From NCBI GenBank assembly GCA_934359755.1, contig CAKRLV010000047.1, positions 1 through 15,995 of the forward strand: a DNA stretch of 15,995 bases, given 5' to 3'. The position numbers and the translations under genes are program-made. The DNA comes from an uncultured Agathobacter sp. (GTDB taxonomy: Bacteria > Bacillota > Clostridia > Lachnospirales > Lachnospiraceae). Positions 1 to 7,521 of the stretch are shown one piece after another. The notes under the pieces were generated by a model. That model ran no database searches. It had not been told where the DNA came from and saw only the letters and a list, made by a program, of their open reading frames with translations. Numbering within the stretch: position 1 is the stretch's first letter; the number at the start of each line of letters is the position of its first letter.

Positions 1-393
1 AAATGGATGACACAATGGGGGAGCAAGGCGCTTGGAGATCAGGGTTATTCCGCTATAGAAATTCTTAGGTATTATTATGGCAGCAGTATGTATATAAATA
101 CAGCAGAAGGAATATCTGGAATACCATCATCATGGCCAGGATATAATCTTTCAATTGGTTCGACTGGAAGTAAAGTCCGCCAGATGCAGCAACAGCTTGC
201 AAGGATTGCAAAATCTTATCCTGCAATCCCATCAATAGTAGCAGATGGAATATATGGAAGCAGAACCAAAGAGGCTGTTCAACAGTTCCAGAGAGTGTTC
301 GGACTTCCGGTGACAGGTGTTGTAGATTATCAGACATGGTATAAGATATCAGCAATTTATGTGGCTGTTACTAGAATTGCAGAATTAGATTAA
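1..393 (+). CDS. SpoIID-like / peptidoglycan-binding protein, 3' part only
   Basis: The reading frame is open from base 1, so the start lies upstream of the window and only the last 130 residues are seen. The first ~28 residues (WMTQWGSKALGDQGY followed by EILRYYYG) resemble the C-terminal end of SpoIID/LytB domains, where a (M)xQWG/QYG motif precedes a helix and a YYxG turn. The remainder, from about residue 50, is a peptidoglycan-binding (PG_binding_1-type) domain: a VRQMQQQL helix, then ADGIYGSRTKEAVQQFQ, then GLPVTGVVDYQTW, the usual D-G-x-[FY]-G and V-D-x-x-T-W signatures. It probably acts on or binds cell-wall glycan outside the membrane. The stop is 13 bases before the next start, so it is likely co-transcribed with the exonuclease gene. 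The family call is firm for the binding domain and moderate for the SpoIID part. Confidence 0.8.
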   Translation, partial: KWMTQWGSKALGDQGYSAIEILRYYYGSSMYINTAEGISGIPSSWPGYNLSIGSTGSKVRQMQQQLARIAKSYPAIPSIVADGIYGSRTKEAVQQFQRVFGLPVTGVVDYQTWYKISAIYVAVTRIAELD

Positions 394-406
394 AGAGGAA
401 ATACTA

Positions 407-2167
407 ATGGAAAAATGGATTGGCATTAATAAAAGAGCTGATTTTAAAGGTATTGGAGCAAAATATAATATAGATCAGGTTACAGCAAGACTTATTAGAA
501 ACAGGGATGTAATAGAGGATGAGGACATAAGAAAATTCCTCTATGGCGGACTGGATGATTTGTATGATCCGCATTTATTGCTTGATGCACAGAAGCTTGT
601 TGATATCTTGGTACAAAAGATAAAAGAAAAAAAGCACATAAGAATTATAGGTGATTACGATATAGATGGAGTTATGTCTACATATATCTTAAATAAGGCG
701 CTCGCGAGATGTGATGCGATAGTCAGTGCTGCAATTCCCGACAGAATTGTAGATGGGTATGGATTAAATATGCGGCTTATAGAACAGGCGTATGAGGATG
801 GAGTAGATACCATTATCACATGTGATAATGGTATTGCTGCAATTGATGAAATCGCAAAGGCAAAGGAACTTGGAATGTGTGTCCTTGTTACAGATCATCA
901 TGCAATTCCGTATGACCAAAATGGCGATGAGCGTATCTACAAAAGAAGCAGGGCGGATGCAATAGTGAATCCGCATCAGATTGAATGTAAGTATCCATTT
1001 AAGGAAATTTGTGGAGCAACTGTGGCGTGGAAAGTAGTTATTGTACTTTACGAAAGCATGGGGATTGATGTAAAAGAGGCATATGAATTTCTTGAGAATG
1101 TAGCATTTGCAACGGTCGGTGATATAATGCCACTTTTAGACGAGAACAGAATAATTGTTAAGGAAGGCCTAAAGAGGATTCATCACACACAGAATGTTGG
1201 AATGAATGCTTTGATAGCACAGTGTGGCATCAATAAAGAGACAGTAGACAGCTATCATTTTGGATTTGTTCTAGGACCATGTATAAATGCAAGTGGAAGA
1301 CTCGACCTCGCAACAAGACCGCTTAATATGCTGCTTACATCTGATGTAAAAGAGGCAAGCCGGATTGCGGGTGAGTTAGTAGCACTCAATGAGGAGCGAA
1401 AAACCATGACACTTGAGGGTGTGGAAAAGGCGAAGCAGATATATGAAGAAGGTGGATATGACAAAGACAATGTTATTGTTATTTATTTATCTGACATACA
1501 CGAAAGTGTCGCTGGAATAATAGCGGGACGTATAAAGGAATTATACAATAAACCTACATTTATTATCACGAACGCAGAGAATGGACTAAAGGGCTCAGGG
1601 CGTTCAATAGAAGCTTTTTCTATGTATGATGAGATGGTAAAATGCAAGGATTTATTTGAACATTTTGGTGGACATCCTATGGCGGCTGGCTTATCACTTA
1701 AGAAAGAAAATTTAGACGAATTCAGACGAAGAATCAATGCCAATTCAACACTCACCAAAGAAGATTTCGTGGAGAAAATAAAAATTGATGTTCCGATGCC
1801 GACGTATTATGCGAATATGGATTTGGTAGAGGAGTTTGATATACTTGCTCCTTTTGGAAATGGAAATCCAAAGCCTGTGTTTATGGATGACTGCGTCGGA
1901 ATTTCAAGGATGTGGGTAGTTGGCAAAAACCAGAATGTTCTAAGACTCACGCTTATAACAAAAGCGGATACAAAGGTATCGGGAATATATTTTGGAGACA
2001 TAGAAAAATTCTTCGGATATCTTACAGAAAGGTTCGGAGTGGATGCAGTCGAAAGTGCAAAGAATGGACAAAGTAATAATATACAGATTGCAATAGTATA
2101 TTGTCCTAAAATAAATATTTTTAGAGATACACAGAATCTACAGTTTGAAATTAGATACTACAAGTAG
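407..2167 (+). CDS. recJ: RecJ-type single-stranded-DNA-specific exonuclease (DHH family)
   Basis: This 586-residue cytoplasmic DHH-family phosphoesterase is predicted to degrade single-stranded DNA 5' to 3' in recombination and repair. The metal-binding motifs are intact: DYDIDG at residues 83-88, CDNG at 139-142 and the name-giving DHH at 163-165. A GDIMPL motif near 239 corresponds to motif IV. The DHHA1 substrate-binding half follows, with HESVAGIIAGRIKELY near 365, GSGRS near 400 and GGHPMAAG near 425; a C-terminal OB-like region completes the protein. Its length matches E. coli RecJ (577 aa) and is shorter than Bacillus RecJ, so it may be a paralogue rather than the only RecJ of the genome. 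An AGAGGAAA ribosome binding site precedes the ATG. A 47-base gap separates it from the next gene. Confidence 0.9.
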   Translation: MEKWIGINKRADFKGIGAKYNIDQVTARLIRNRDVIEDEDIRKFLYGGLDDLYDPHLLLDAQKLVDILVQKIKEKKHIRIIGDYDIDGVMSTYILNKALARCDAIVSAAIPDRIVDGYGLNMRLIEQAYEDGVDTIITCDNGIAAIDEIAKAKELGMCVLVTDHHAIPYDQNGDERIYKRSRADAIVNPHQIECKYPFKEICGATVAWKVVIVLYESMGIDVKEAYEFLENVAFATVGDIMPLLDENRIIVKEGLKRIHHTQNVGMNALIAQCGINKETVDSYHFGFVLGPCINASGRLDLATRPLNMLLTSDVKEASRIAGELVALNEERKTMTLEGVEKAKQIYEEGGYDKDNVIVIYLSDIHESVAGIIAGRIKELYNKPTFIITNAENGLKGSGRSIEAFSMYDEMVKCKDLFEHFGGHPMAAGLSLKKENLDEFRRRINANSTLTKEDFVEKIKIDVPMPTYYANMDLVEEFDILAPFGNGNPKPVFMDDCVGISRMWVVGKNQNVLRLTLITKADTKVSGIYFGDIEKFFGYLTERFGVDAVESAKNGQSNNIQIAIVYCPKINIFRDTQNLQFEIRYYK

Positions 2168-2214
2168 TACAATGAAGATATCATTTTATCAGATAGGAGA
2201 AGGATTATTAATTG

Positions 2215-3195
2215 ATGTTTGGTAATAGAAAACGTATGAGCGCAGATGAAATTAAATCTATGAAGGAGCAGGTGGATCAGGATATTGTTTTTTATCATCA
2301 GCTCGCAGATGCGCAGGGACAAATGAATGCGAATATTTCTGAAATAAAGGATTCAAGAAGACAGGTCGAACAGGAAGTTTCGCAGATTAATGACAATATT
2401 TCTTATGGAATAACTCATATTCAGGACAATATTAATGCAGAGGCTTCTATGATTTATGAACTTGAGAATATGTCCAGAGAATTAAAGATGACCAGTCAGG
2501 ATTTCGAGAGCCTAAAGCAGAGTATTGGGAAGAATTATGAAGAGACAGTTAATGTTGTCGATGCAAATAAGCATTTTACCACACCTTCTAAGATGCTTCA
2601 GGATCTGCCGGGTGAACTAAAAGAACAGAACAAATTATATAGCAAACAGATTGAATATATGGCAGAGTACAGCAAACAGATGAGCGTTCTGGCTCTTAAT
2701 GCAGCTATCGAGGCTGGACGTATGGGTGATGGGGCTATGCAGTTCGTGGATGCAGCAGAGCAGATTCGTAATTATGTGTCTAATTACAATAATTGTATAG
2801 AAGAAGTCAAGAAGAATATTGATGAGCATAATGAACGAATTGACCGAATGGAGGAACAGATAAAGCATCTGATTGCGCAGCTTAAAGACAATAATGTCGC
2901 TACTGGAAAGCTATTAAAGCGTTGTGGTGATATCAAGAATGCATCTGACAAAATTAGTTTTGAGGAATATCCTGACAGGATAGAGGCATCAAGAAACGAG
3001 CTTATTGGTGTTAAGAATACGAACGAAGAACTGCTTAAGACCGAGGAAAGAAACAGAATGCAGATTGGCGATGTAGAGGCAGAATTTGAGATTCAGATTA
3101 AGAATGAAAGTGAGTATCTGGGAGCGGTTGAGCCATTTTTAGAGAAGGCAAAAGCAATGGCGGATGCGAATAAGTTGGAGGTAGAAGAACTGTGA
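2215..3195 (+). CDS. Soluble MCP-like coiled-coil signalling protein
   Basis: This 326-residue hydrophilic protein is almost entirely predicted coiled coil and has no transmembrane segment or sensor domain. At about residues 157-190 it carries SVLALNAAIEAGRMG followed by a degenerate V-D-A-A-E-Q-I-R-N stretch. That matches the hairpin tip of methyl-accepting chemotaxis proteins (consensus LALNAAIEAARAGE...VVAxEIRxLA), the site that contacts CheA and CheW. The surrounding heptads are short, so it may be a reduced cytoplasmic receptor or a structural relative. The start is ambiguous between TTG at 2212 and ATG at 2215; ATG is preferred, with AGGAGAAGGA at 2195-2204 as ribosome binding site. Its stop overlaps the next start by four bases (GTGA), which suggests translational coupling to the hydrolase. 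The fold is fairly certain; a chemotaxis role is inferred. Confidence 0.65.
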   Translation: MFGNRKRMSADEIKSMKEQVDQDIVFYHQLADAQGQMNANISEIKDSRRQVEQEVSQINDNISYGITHIQDNINAEASMIYELENMSRELKMTSQDFESLKQSIGKNYEETVNVVDANKHFTTPSKMLQDLPGELKEQNKLYSKQIEYMAEYSKQMSVLALNAAIEAGRMGDGAMQFVDAAEQIRNYVSNYNNCIEEVKKNIDEHNERIDRMEEQIKHLIAQLKDNNVATGKLLKRCGDIKNASDKISFEEYPDRIEASRNELIGVKNTNEELLKTEERNRMQIGDVEAEFEIQIKNESEYLGAVEPFLEKAKAMADANKLEVEEL

Positions 3196-4133
3196 TAACG
3201 AAAGAATTTTCGTTTTTATCAAAGGATGGAAAGACGAATATACATGCCATAAAGTGGATTCCTGACTCGGGAGAATATAAGGCAATCATGCAGATTACCC
3301 ATGGAATGGTTGAATATATTGAAAGATATGAAGACTTTGCCACTTTTCTGACAGCGCATGGATATATGGTTGTAGGGCATGACCATTTGGGACACGGACA
3401 GTCTGTAGTATCTGAGAATGACTGGGGATATTTTGCACCTGATGATCCAAGTGGTGTACTTGTTGAGGATATGAATCAGTTAAGGAATATCATCCAGAAG
3501 GAGAATCCAGAAGTTCCGTATTTTATGTTTGGACATAGTATGGGGTCATACATGCTCAGAAAGTATCTGACTAAGTACAATGATAATCTTCGTGGAGCTA
3601 TTATATGTGGAACGGGATATAAGCCAGAGAAGACCACCAGGTTTGGACTAACGGTTTTAAGTATTTTGACTAAGCTTAGAGGCGCAAGATACAGGAGCAG
3701 ATTTTTTCAGAATCTTACCTATGACAAGCCATATAGGAAGTTTGATGTCACAGGCAAAGATCCAAAGAACAGCTGGATATCATCCAACGAGGCGGAGGTT
3801 CGCAGATATTTTGCAGATCCTAAGTGCCGTTTTATATTTACTCTCAATGGATATAAAGGCTTATTGGAGGCGGTTCAATATGACTGCAGGAAGGCAAATA
3901 TAGACAAGATACCTGATAAGCTTCCGGTTTTTCTAGTAGCAGGAAGTGATGATCCTGTAGGAGATATGGGGGTTGGTGTTAAGAAGGTATATGATATGTT
4001 TATAGAATCCGGCAAGGGGGATGTCACTTATAAGATTTACGAAGGCATGCGCCATGAAATAGTAAATGAAATAGGATGTGAGCAGGTGAGAGAGGATTTA
4101 CTTGCGTGGATGAATGTGAGAATTGATACATAG
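3192..4133 (+). CDS. Alpha/beta hydrolase, monoacylglycerol lipase / lysophospholipase type
   Basis: This is a 313-residue serine hydrolase of the Hydrolase_4 (serine aminopeptidase S33-like) group, which includes monoacylglycerol lipases and lysophospholipases. The oxyanion-hole region is ITHGMVEY near residues 35-42, followed by a GHDHLGHG strand-turn near 62-69. The nucleophile elbow is GHSMG with Ser116. The acid is probably Asp254 in AGSDDPVG and the base His288 in YEGMRHE, so the triad is complete. There is no signal peptide, so it should act in the cytoplasm on a lipid ester or related substrate. The GTG start overlaps the upstream stop and has GGAGG at 3177-3181 ten bases ahead, inside the upstream gene. 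The exact substrate cannot be read from sequence. Confidence 0.85.
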   Translation: MITKEFSFLSKDGKTNIHAIKWIPDSGEYKAIMQITHGMVEYIERYEDFATFLTAHGYMVVGHDHLGHGQSVVSENDWGYFAPDDPSGVLVEDMNQLRNIIQKENPEVPYFMFGHSMGSYMLRKYLTKYNDNLRGAIICGTGYKPEKTTRFGLTVLSILTKLRGARYRSRFFQNLTYDKPYRKFDVTGKDPKNSWISSNEAEVRRYFADPKCRFIFTLNGYKGLLEAVQYDCRKANIDKIPDKLPVFLVAGSDDPVGDMGVGVKKVYDMFIESGKGDVTYKIYEGMRHEIVNEIGCEQVREDLLAWMNVRIDT

Positions 4134-4189
4134 AAATTGACTAAATTATTAAGAAATTCATAAATTTTCTTAACAATCATAAAATGGTA

Positions 4190-4218
4190 TTGTACCTTTA
4201 AATTTGCAGTGATATAAT
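4190..4218 (+). promoter_or_regulatory. Sigma-A-type promoter for the PAP2 gene
   Basis: A TTGTAC -35 box (4190-4195) and a perfect TATAAT -10 box (4213-4218) are separated by 17 bases. They end 26 bases before the ATG of the PAP2 gene and lie in the 111-base gap after the hydrolase gene. The PAP2 gene can therefore be transcribed on its own. Confidence 0.65.
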
Positions 4219-4244
4219 TTGCTTCGTCAAAGGAGCTAAAAGGG

Positions 4245-4943
4245 ATGATGGAATTAAAAAAGAAATTATCTGATTTTTTTATAAAATGGAAACATTTATT
4301 AATTTTATCGTATTTTGCGGTGTATCTTACATGGTTTGCATATTTGGAGAGAACTGTTACCACACGTTTTCATGTTATACATGTGGCGCTGGATGATTAC
4401 ATTCCATTTTGCGAATATTTTGTTATTCCGTATATACTTTGGTTTGGATATGTAGCGTGGGGCGTGGCATATTCGGCTATACATAATAAGCATGATTACT
4501 ATAGACTTTGTAGTGTACTTTTCACAGGTATGACAGTATTTCTCGTAGTATCAACACTATATCCTAATGGACATTATTTACGTCCGATGTATTTCTCACA
4601 TCACAATATCTTTACGACGATATGTGAATGGTTATATAAGACGGATACACCTACGAACCTGTTTCCAAGTATACATGTGTATAATTCGCTTGCAATTCAT
4701 TTCTTTGTTATCAACAGCAAGGATTTGAAGAATAAGAAGACACCAAGACTTGTTTCATTTGTACTTTGCACAGGTATAATTATGTCGACGATGTTTATCA
4801 AGCAGCATTCGGTATTTGATGTGACTACAGCGTTTATTCTCGCATTTGTTATGTATCAGGCGGTTTATGTGCGCAATTGGATTGGCGCATCTGCAAGAGG
4901 CACGAAGAAGTATACTGGTAATAGTCGTATACCACAGATTTGA
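4245..4943 (+). CDS. PAP2-family membrane phosphatase
   Basis: This 232-residue integral membrane protein has about six hydrophobic segments (roughly 17-33, 58-78, 92-106, 146-156, 168-186 and 194-208). It carries the three-part signature of PAP2 / phosphatidic-acid phosphatases: a motif-1-like region ending in RP at 113-114, PSIH at 141-144 in place of the usual PSGH, and a third motif in which His188 is followed by Asp192 (KQHSVFDV). These histidines form the phosphohistidine active site in the family. The likely substrate is a lipid phosphate or an inositol-type phospholipid, at the membrane. The start is ATG 4245, with AGGAG at 4231-4235; ATG 4248 is also possible. It has its own promoter and ends just before a strong terminator. 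Confidence 0.8.
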   Translation: MMELKKKLSDFFIKWKHLLILSYFAVYLTWFAYLERTVTTRFHVIHVALDDYIPFCEYFVIPYILWFGYVAWGVAYSAIHNKHDYYRLCSVLFTGMTVFLVVSTLYPNGHYLRPMYFSHHNIFTTICEWLYKTDTPTNLFPSIHVYNSLAIHFFVINSKDLKNKKTPRLVSFVLCTGIIMSTMFIKQHSVFDVTTAFILAFVMYQAVYVRNWIGASARGTKKYTGNSRIPQI

Positions 4944-4998
4944 CAATGATATTTCTGATAAAGGAATACAGCGATATTTAATAATATATGCAATTAGT

Positions 4999-5041
4999 AA
5001 GAGCAGGGATTTGAGATGTATAATCTTAAATCCCTGCTCTT
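4999..5041. terminator. Bidirectional terminator between converging genes
   Basis: A 19-bp stem (4999-5017 with 5023-5041, one G-T pair) closes on a 5-base loop. It is flanked by T-rich DNA on the right and A-rich DNA on the left. It sits between the ends of the PAP2 gene (plus strand) and the GH42 gene (minus strand, ending at 5121), where a shared terminator is expected. The downstream T tract is interrupted, so efficiency is uncertain. Confidence 0.75.
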
Positions 5042-5120
5042 GTTAGTTTATAGGTTGTATGTACTTTTGCTTTAAATGCTGTATATACTTTATATATTAC
5101 GTTATATGTTTTATATCTGC

Positions 5121-7124
5121 TTAGTACTCTAGTATGGCAACACCCCAAGGTTCTATAGAAAGGATCTCATTTGATGAAATAACTTTGTCGGAAAGAATCT
5201 CATGAGCATCACAGTCTATATTCTTTAAAGTCTTAGGCTCATCTGAGTAGTTTAATGCGAAAACTATGTGATTATTGTAATCGTTGATTCCCTGTTTGAT
5301 ATAAATCTTGTCATCACACGTATATGTAAATTTGTCATCTTCGGCATAGTCTGTAGTCTTAAAGAAGTCTTTTAATATTTCCATTAAAGTGTCTTCACCA
5401 AAGAGTGTGGCAAGATAAAGGGCATGTCCGTCTCCGTAAGAATTAATGGTTACAGCTGCATAATCGCCCCATACTTTGTGACCATAATTGGCAAGTGGAG
5501 TGGCTGTATCGCAGTATACAAGTTCCATCCATTCAGAGGCAGTTGAAGTCTTTCCGCTGTAGCTGACAGTTACATTTGAAGGATAGGTGAACTGGTCATA
5601 GTGGATTCCAAGTGCCTTATTTAAAATATGTGGCTGTGTGTCATGGTATATCTTAATATGTTCATCTGAGAAGCCGCTTTTGAAAGTGGCGATTAAATTA
5701 CCGCCGGCTTTAACATATTCATCAAGTGCTGAAAGAACATTTTCTGGTGCACAATAATATGCAGGTAGTAGCAGATAATCATAGTTTTCAAACAACTCAG
5801 GTGCTGCTGGAATGACATCATATTCAATATTCATTTCATACAATGCATCACAAAGCCATCTGAAAATAGTATTGTAGCTTGCCGCTTTGTTTGTCTGGGT
5901 AGGAAATTCAATAAGTGCAGCAAGTGATGCATTATCAACGATTATAGCTACAGAATTATTTTTCTTTAGATTCTTAATCTTATCGCCGGCTTTTTTTAAT
6001 TCATTACCGATTACACTACATTCCTTGTATGTTCTGTTAGCTGAAAAGTCGTGAGACAATACACCTTTCCAGTAGCTTTCGATTGCATTGTGGATAGAAT
6101 GCCAGTGCCAGTATTCAACCATGTTTGCGCCATTTGCAATATGACTGTATGCCTGTAGTCTTAGCTGGTTAGGGTAAGAAAGCCATTCGGTATTGCCCTG
6201 AGCCTGTGTCTCGAGTACGAGGTAATTATCATTCTTAAGACCACGTGCAATATTGCCGCAGGCTGTGATTTCACGTCCGGTCAGGTTATCCTGCGATGGA
6301 TGGTAGATATCACATCCAGCAACAGTCATGTATTTGGCTGCCTCATGCTGGTCGACTTCAGGCTGAAGACCGAATGAAAAATCATGCCATTCAAAATCAA
6401 AATTCTGTGTTATGAACTGATCATCTCTCTTAAATGAGGCTACGATATCTGACTGCCATTTTAGAAAATCTGTAACAAGCTGACGCTGGAATTTCCTGTA
6501 TTCGGCATGGAGACTCTGATTTATAGTTCCGCGTACATCTGGAAAATCTTCCCATTTATTTATGCGGTTGCTCCAGTAATCAAGTCCGAATTCATGATTG
6601 AATTCATTTATATCAGGGTACATTTCCTTTAATCGGTCCACGAACATTGCCTGAGCACGAGGTCCGCATGTGTCATAATATTTTGTCTCATTGTCGAGCT
6701 GATATCCGATAACATTTGGATGATCCTTTACCTCAAGCATTAATTTCTCTATTATAATTTTAGCGTGGGAAAGATATATGGGATTGGTTATATCCATATT
6801 CTGCCTGTGTCCGTATATCTGTTGACCGTCATGGGTGACAGATAGGATATCATCACCTTTTTTGGCGAGCCATGTCGGAATAGCGTAAGTTGGTGTACCT
6901 ACGATTACCGATAGATTGTGCTTTGTTGCGCAATCAAGCATTCTGTGAAGATGTGTGAAATCAAAGACGCCTTCCTGAGGTTCCCATGTACTCCATGTGG
7001 ATTCGGCTATTCGAATGACGTTCATTCCAGCGGCTTTCATCATAGAGAAATCTTCTTCGATTCTGTCATAAGGCATGTACTCATCATAGTAAGCAGCCCC
7101 ATAGTAAATTTTAGATGTTTGCAT
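5121..7124 (-). CDS. GH42 beta-galactosidase
   Basis: This 667-residue glycoside hydrolase family 42 enzyme hydrolyses terminal beta-galactosides. Residues 1-380 form the TIM barrel, opening with YYGAAYYDEYMP and the early MNVIRIAESTWSTWEP motif typical of the family. The acid/base is Glu146 in YQLDNET and the nucleophile is Glu305 in VLETQAQG. A trimerisation-type domain follows (about 385-600), then a small beta domain to the C terminus. There is no signal peptide, so it acts in the cytoplasm on imported oligosaccharides, although no transporter is visible in the window. The ATG is preceded by AAGGAGG. It is transcribed divergently from a LacI-type regulator, and a TTGCGCAA palindrome lies at its probable transcription start with another inside the gene. 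Specificity (lactose, galactan or host glycan) cannot be told from sequence. Confidence 0.92.
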   Translation of the reverse strand: MQTSKIYYGAAYYDEYMPYDRIEEDFSMMKAAGMNVIRIAESTWSTWEPQEGVFDFTHLHRMLDCATKHNLSVIVGTPTYAIPTWLAKKGDDILSVTHDGQQIYGHRQNMDITNPIYLSHAKIIIEKLMLEVKDHPNVIGYQLDNETKYYDTCGPRAQAMFVDRLKEMYPDINEFNHEFGLDYWSNRINKWEDFPDVRGTINQSLHAEYRKFQRQLVTDFLKWQSDIVASFKRDDQFITQNFDFEWHDFSFGLQPEVDQHEAAKYMTVAGCDIYHPSQDNLTGREITACGNIARGLKNDNYLVLETQAQGNTEWLSYPNQLRLQAYSHIANGANMVEYWHWHSIHNAIESYWKGVLSHDFSANRTYKECSVIGNELKKAGDKIKNLKKNNSVAIIVDNASLAALIEFPTQTNKAASYNTIFRWLCDALYEMNIEYDVIPAAPELFENYDYLLLPAYYCAPENVLSALDEYVKAGGNLIATFKSGFSDEHIKIYHDTQPHILNKALGIHYDQFTYPSNVTVSYSGKTSTASEWMELVYCDTATPLANYGHKVWGDYAAVTINSYGDGHALYLATLFGEDTLMEILKDFFKTTDYAEDDKFTYTCDDKIYIKQGINDYNNHIVFALNYSDEPKTLKNIDCDAHEILSDKVISSNEILSIEPWGVAILEY
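6926..6933. promoter_or_regulatory. TTGCGCAA site inside the GH42 gene
   Basis: This is an exact copy of the palindrome found at the GH42 and lacI-type promoters, located 192-199 bases into the GH42 coding region and about 217 bp from the promoter copy. An auxiliary operator for DNA looping, as in other LacI systems, is possible. The coding constraint (codons for D-C-A-T) makes chance a real alternative. Confidence 0.35.
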
Positions 7125-7142
7125 ATATCCTCCTTAATAGAG

Positions 7143-7163
7143 TTGCGCAATGTTGCAAGTATA
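7143..7163 (-). promoter_or_regulatory. GH42 promoter -10 and operator
   Basis: On the minus strand a TATACT -10 box (7163-7158) is followed at once by TTGCAACATTGCGCAA (7157-7142 region), which contains the exact palindrome TTGCGCAA at 7143-7150. The operator therefore covers the expected transcription start, a classic repressor position. No good -35 box is seen 16-18 bp upstream. The 12-mer AACATTGCGCAA also occurs at the regulator gene's own promoter. Confidence 0.6.
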
Positions 7164-7265
7164 AAATAATTCATTTAGGTTGCATTTAAATAAAGTTATA
7201 ATCTGTTCAGTTATAGCTCTATTTATAAAATGTAATTGTTATACCTGCATCGTAAAAGTGGAGAT

Positions 7266-7281
7266 ATGCTAAGTATAGCAT
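7266..7281. repeat. Short palindrome in the divergent regulatory region
   Basis: ATGCTA and TAGCAT form a 6-bp inverted repeat around a 4-base centre. The overlapping 10-mer GATATGCTAA (7263-7272) recurs exactly at 13556-13565, between two operators of the distant enzyme gene. It may be a second regulator site; support is limited to this coincidence. Confidence 0.3.
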
Positions 7282-7398
7282 GATTATTTTTGGCTATACA
7301 ACCACAAATTATATTTATTTTTAAACATTAATAATAAATGATATTAATTTCTATTTGATGGTATTTGATGGAGATGATTGCAAAATATAGAAGCAGGG

Positions 7399-7449
7399 TT
7401 GACATTTATATGGTAAAAGAGGACAATAATAATGCGCAACATTGCGCAA
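7399..7449 (+). promoter_or_regulatory. Regulator promoter with paired operators
   Basis: A perfect TTGACA (7399-7404) is followed 17 bases later by GACAAT (7422-7427), a four-of-six -10 box. Two palindrome copies follow, centred 10 bp apart: ATGCGCAA (7432-7439) and exact TTGCGCAA (7442-7449). They cover the expected start of transcription, so the regulator probably represses itself. The leader to the ATG is about 85 bases. Confidence 0.6.
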
Positions 7450-7521
7450 ATATATAAACTATTTATATTCGGGTGCAAAGGGGAGCACTGATTATCGTAT
7501 GGATAGTTGAGGGAGGAAAAG

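Noticed and set aside
4149..4173. Hairpin after the hydrolase gene as a terminator
   Set aside because: The 8-bp stem is almost all A-T and has no T run after it, so it is unlikely to stop transcription.
4846..5046. 66-codon frame at the end of the PAP2 gene
   Set aside because: It overlaps the PAP2 coding region and the terminator, has no ribosome binding site, and its translation shows no recognisable pattern.
7507..7521. Five-residue longer start (TTG) for the LacI-type regulator
   Set aside because: The extension covers the GGGAGG ribosome binding site, which is correctly spaced for ATG 7522.
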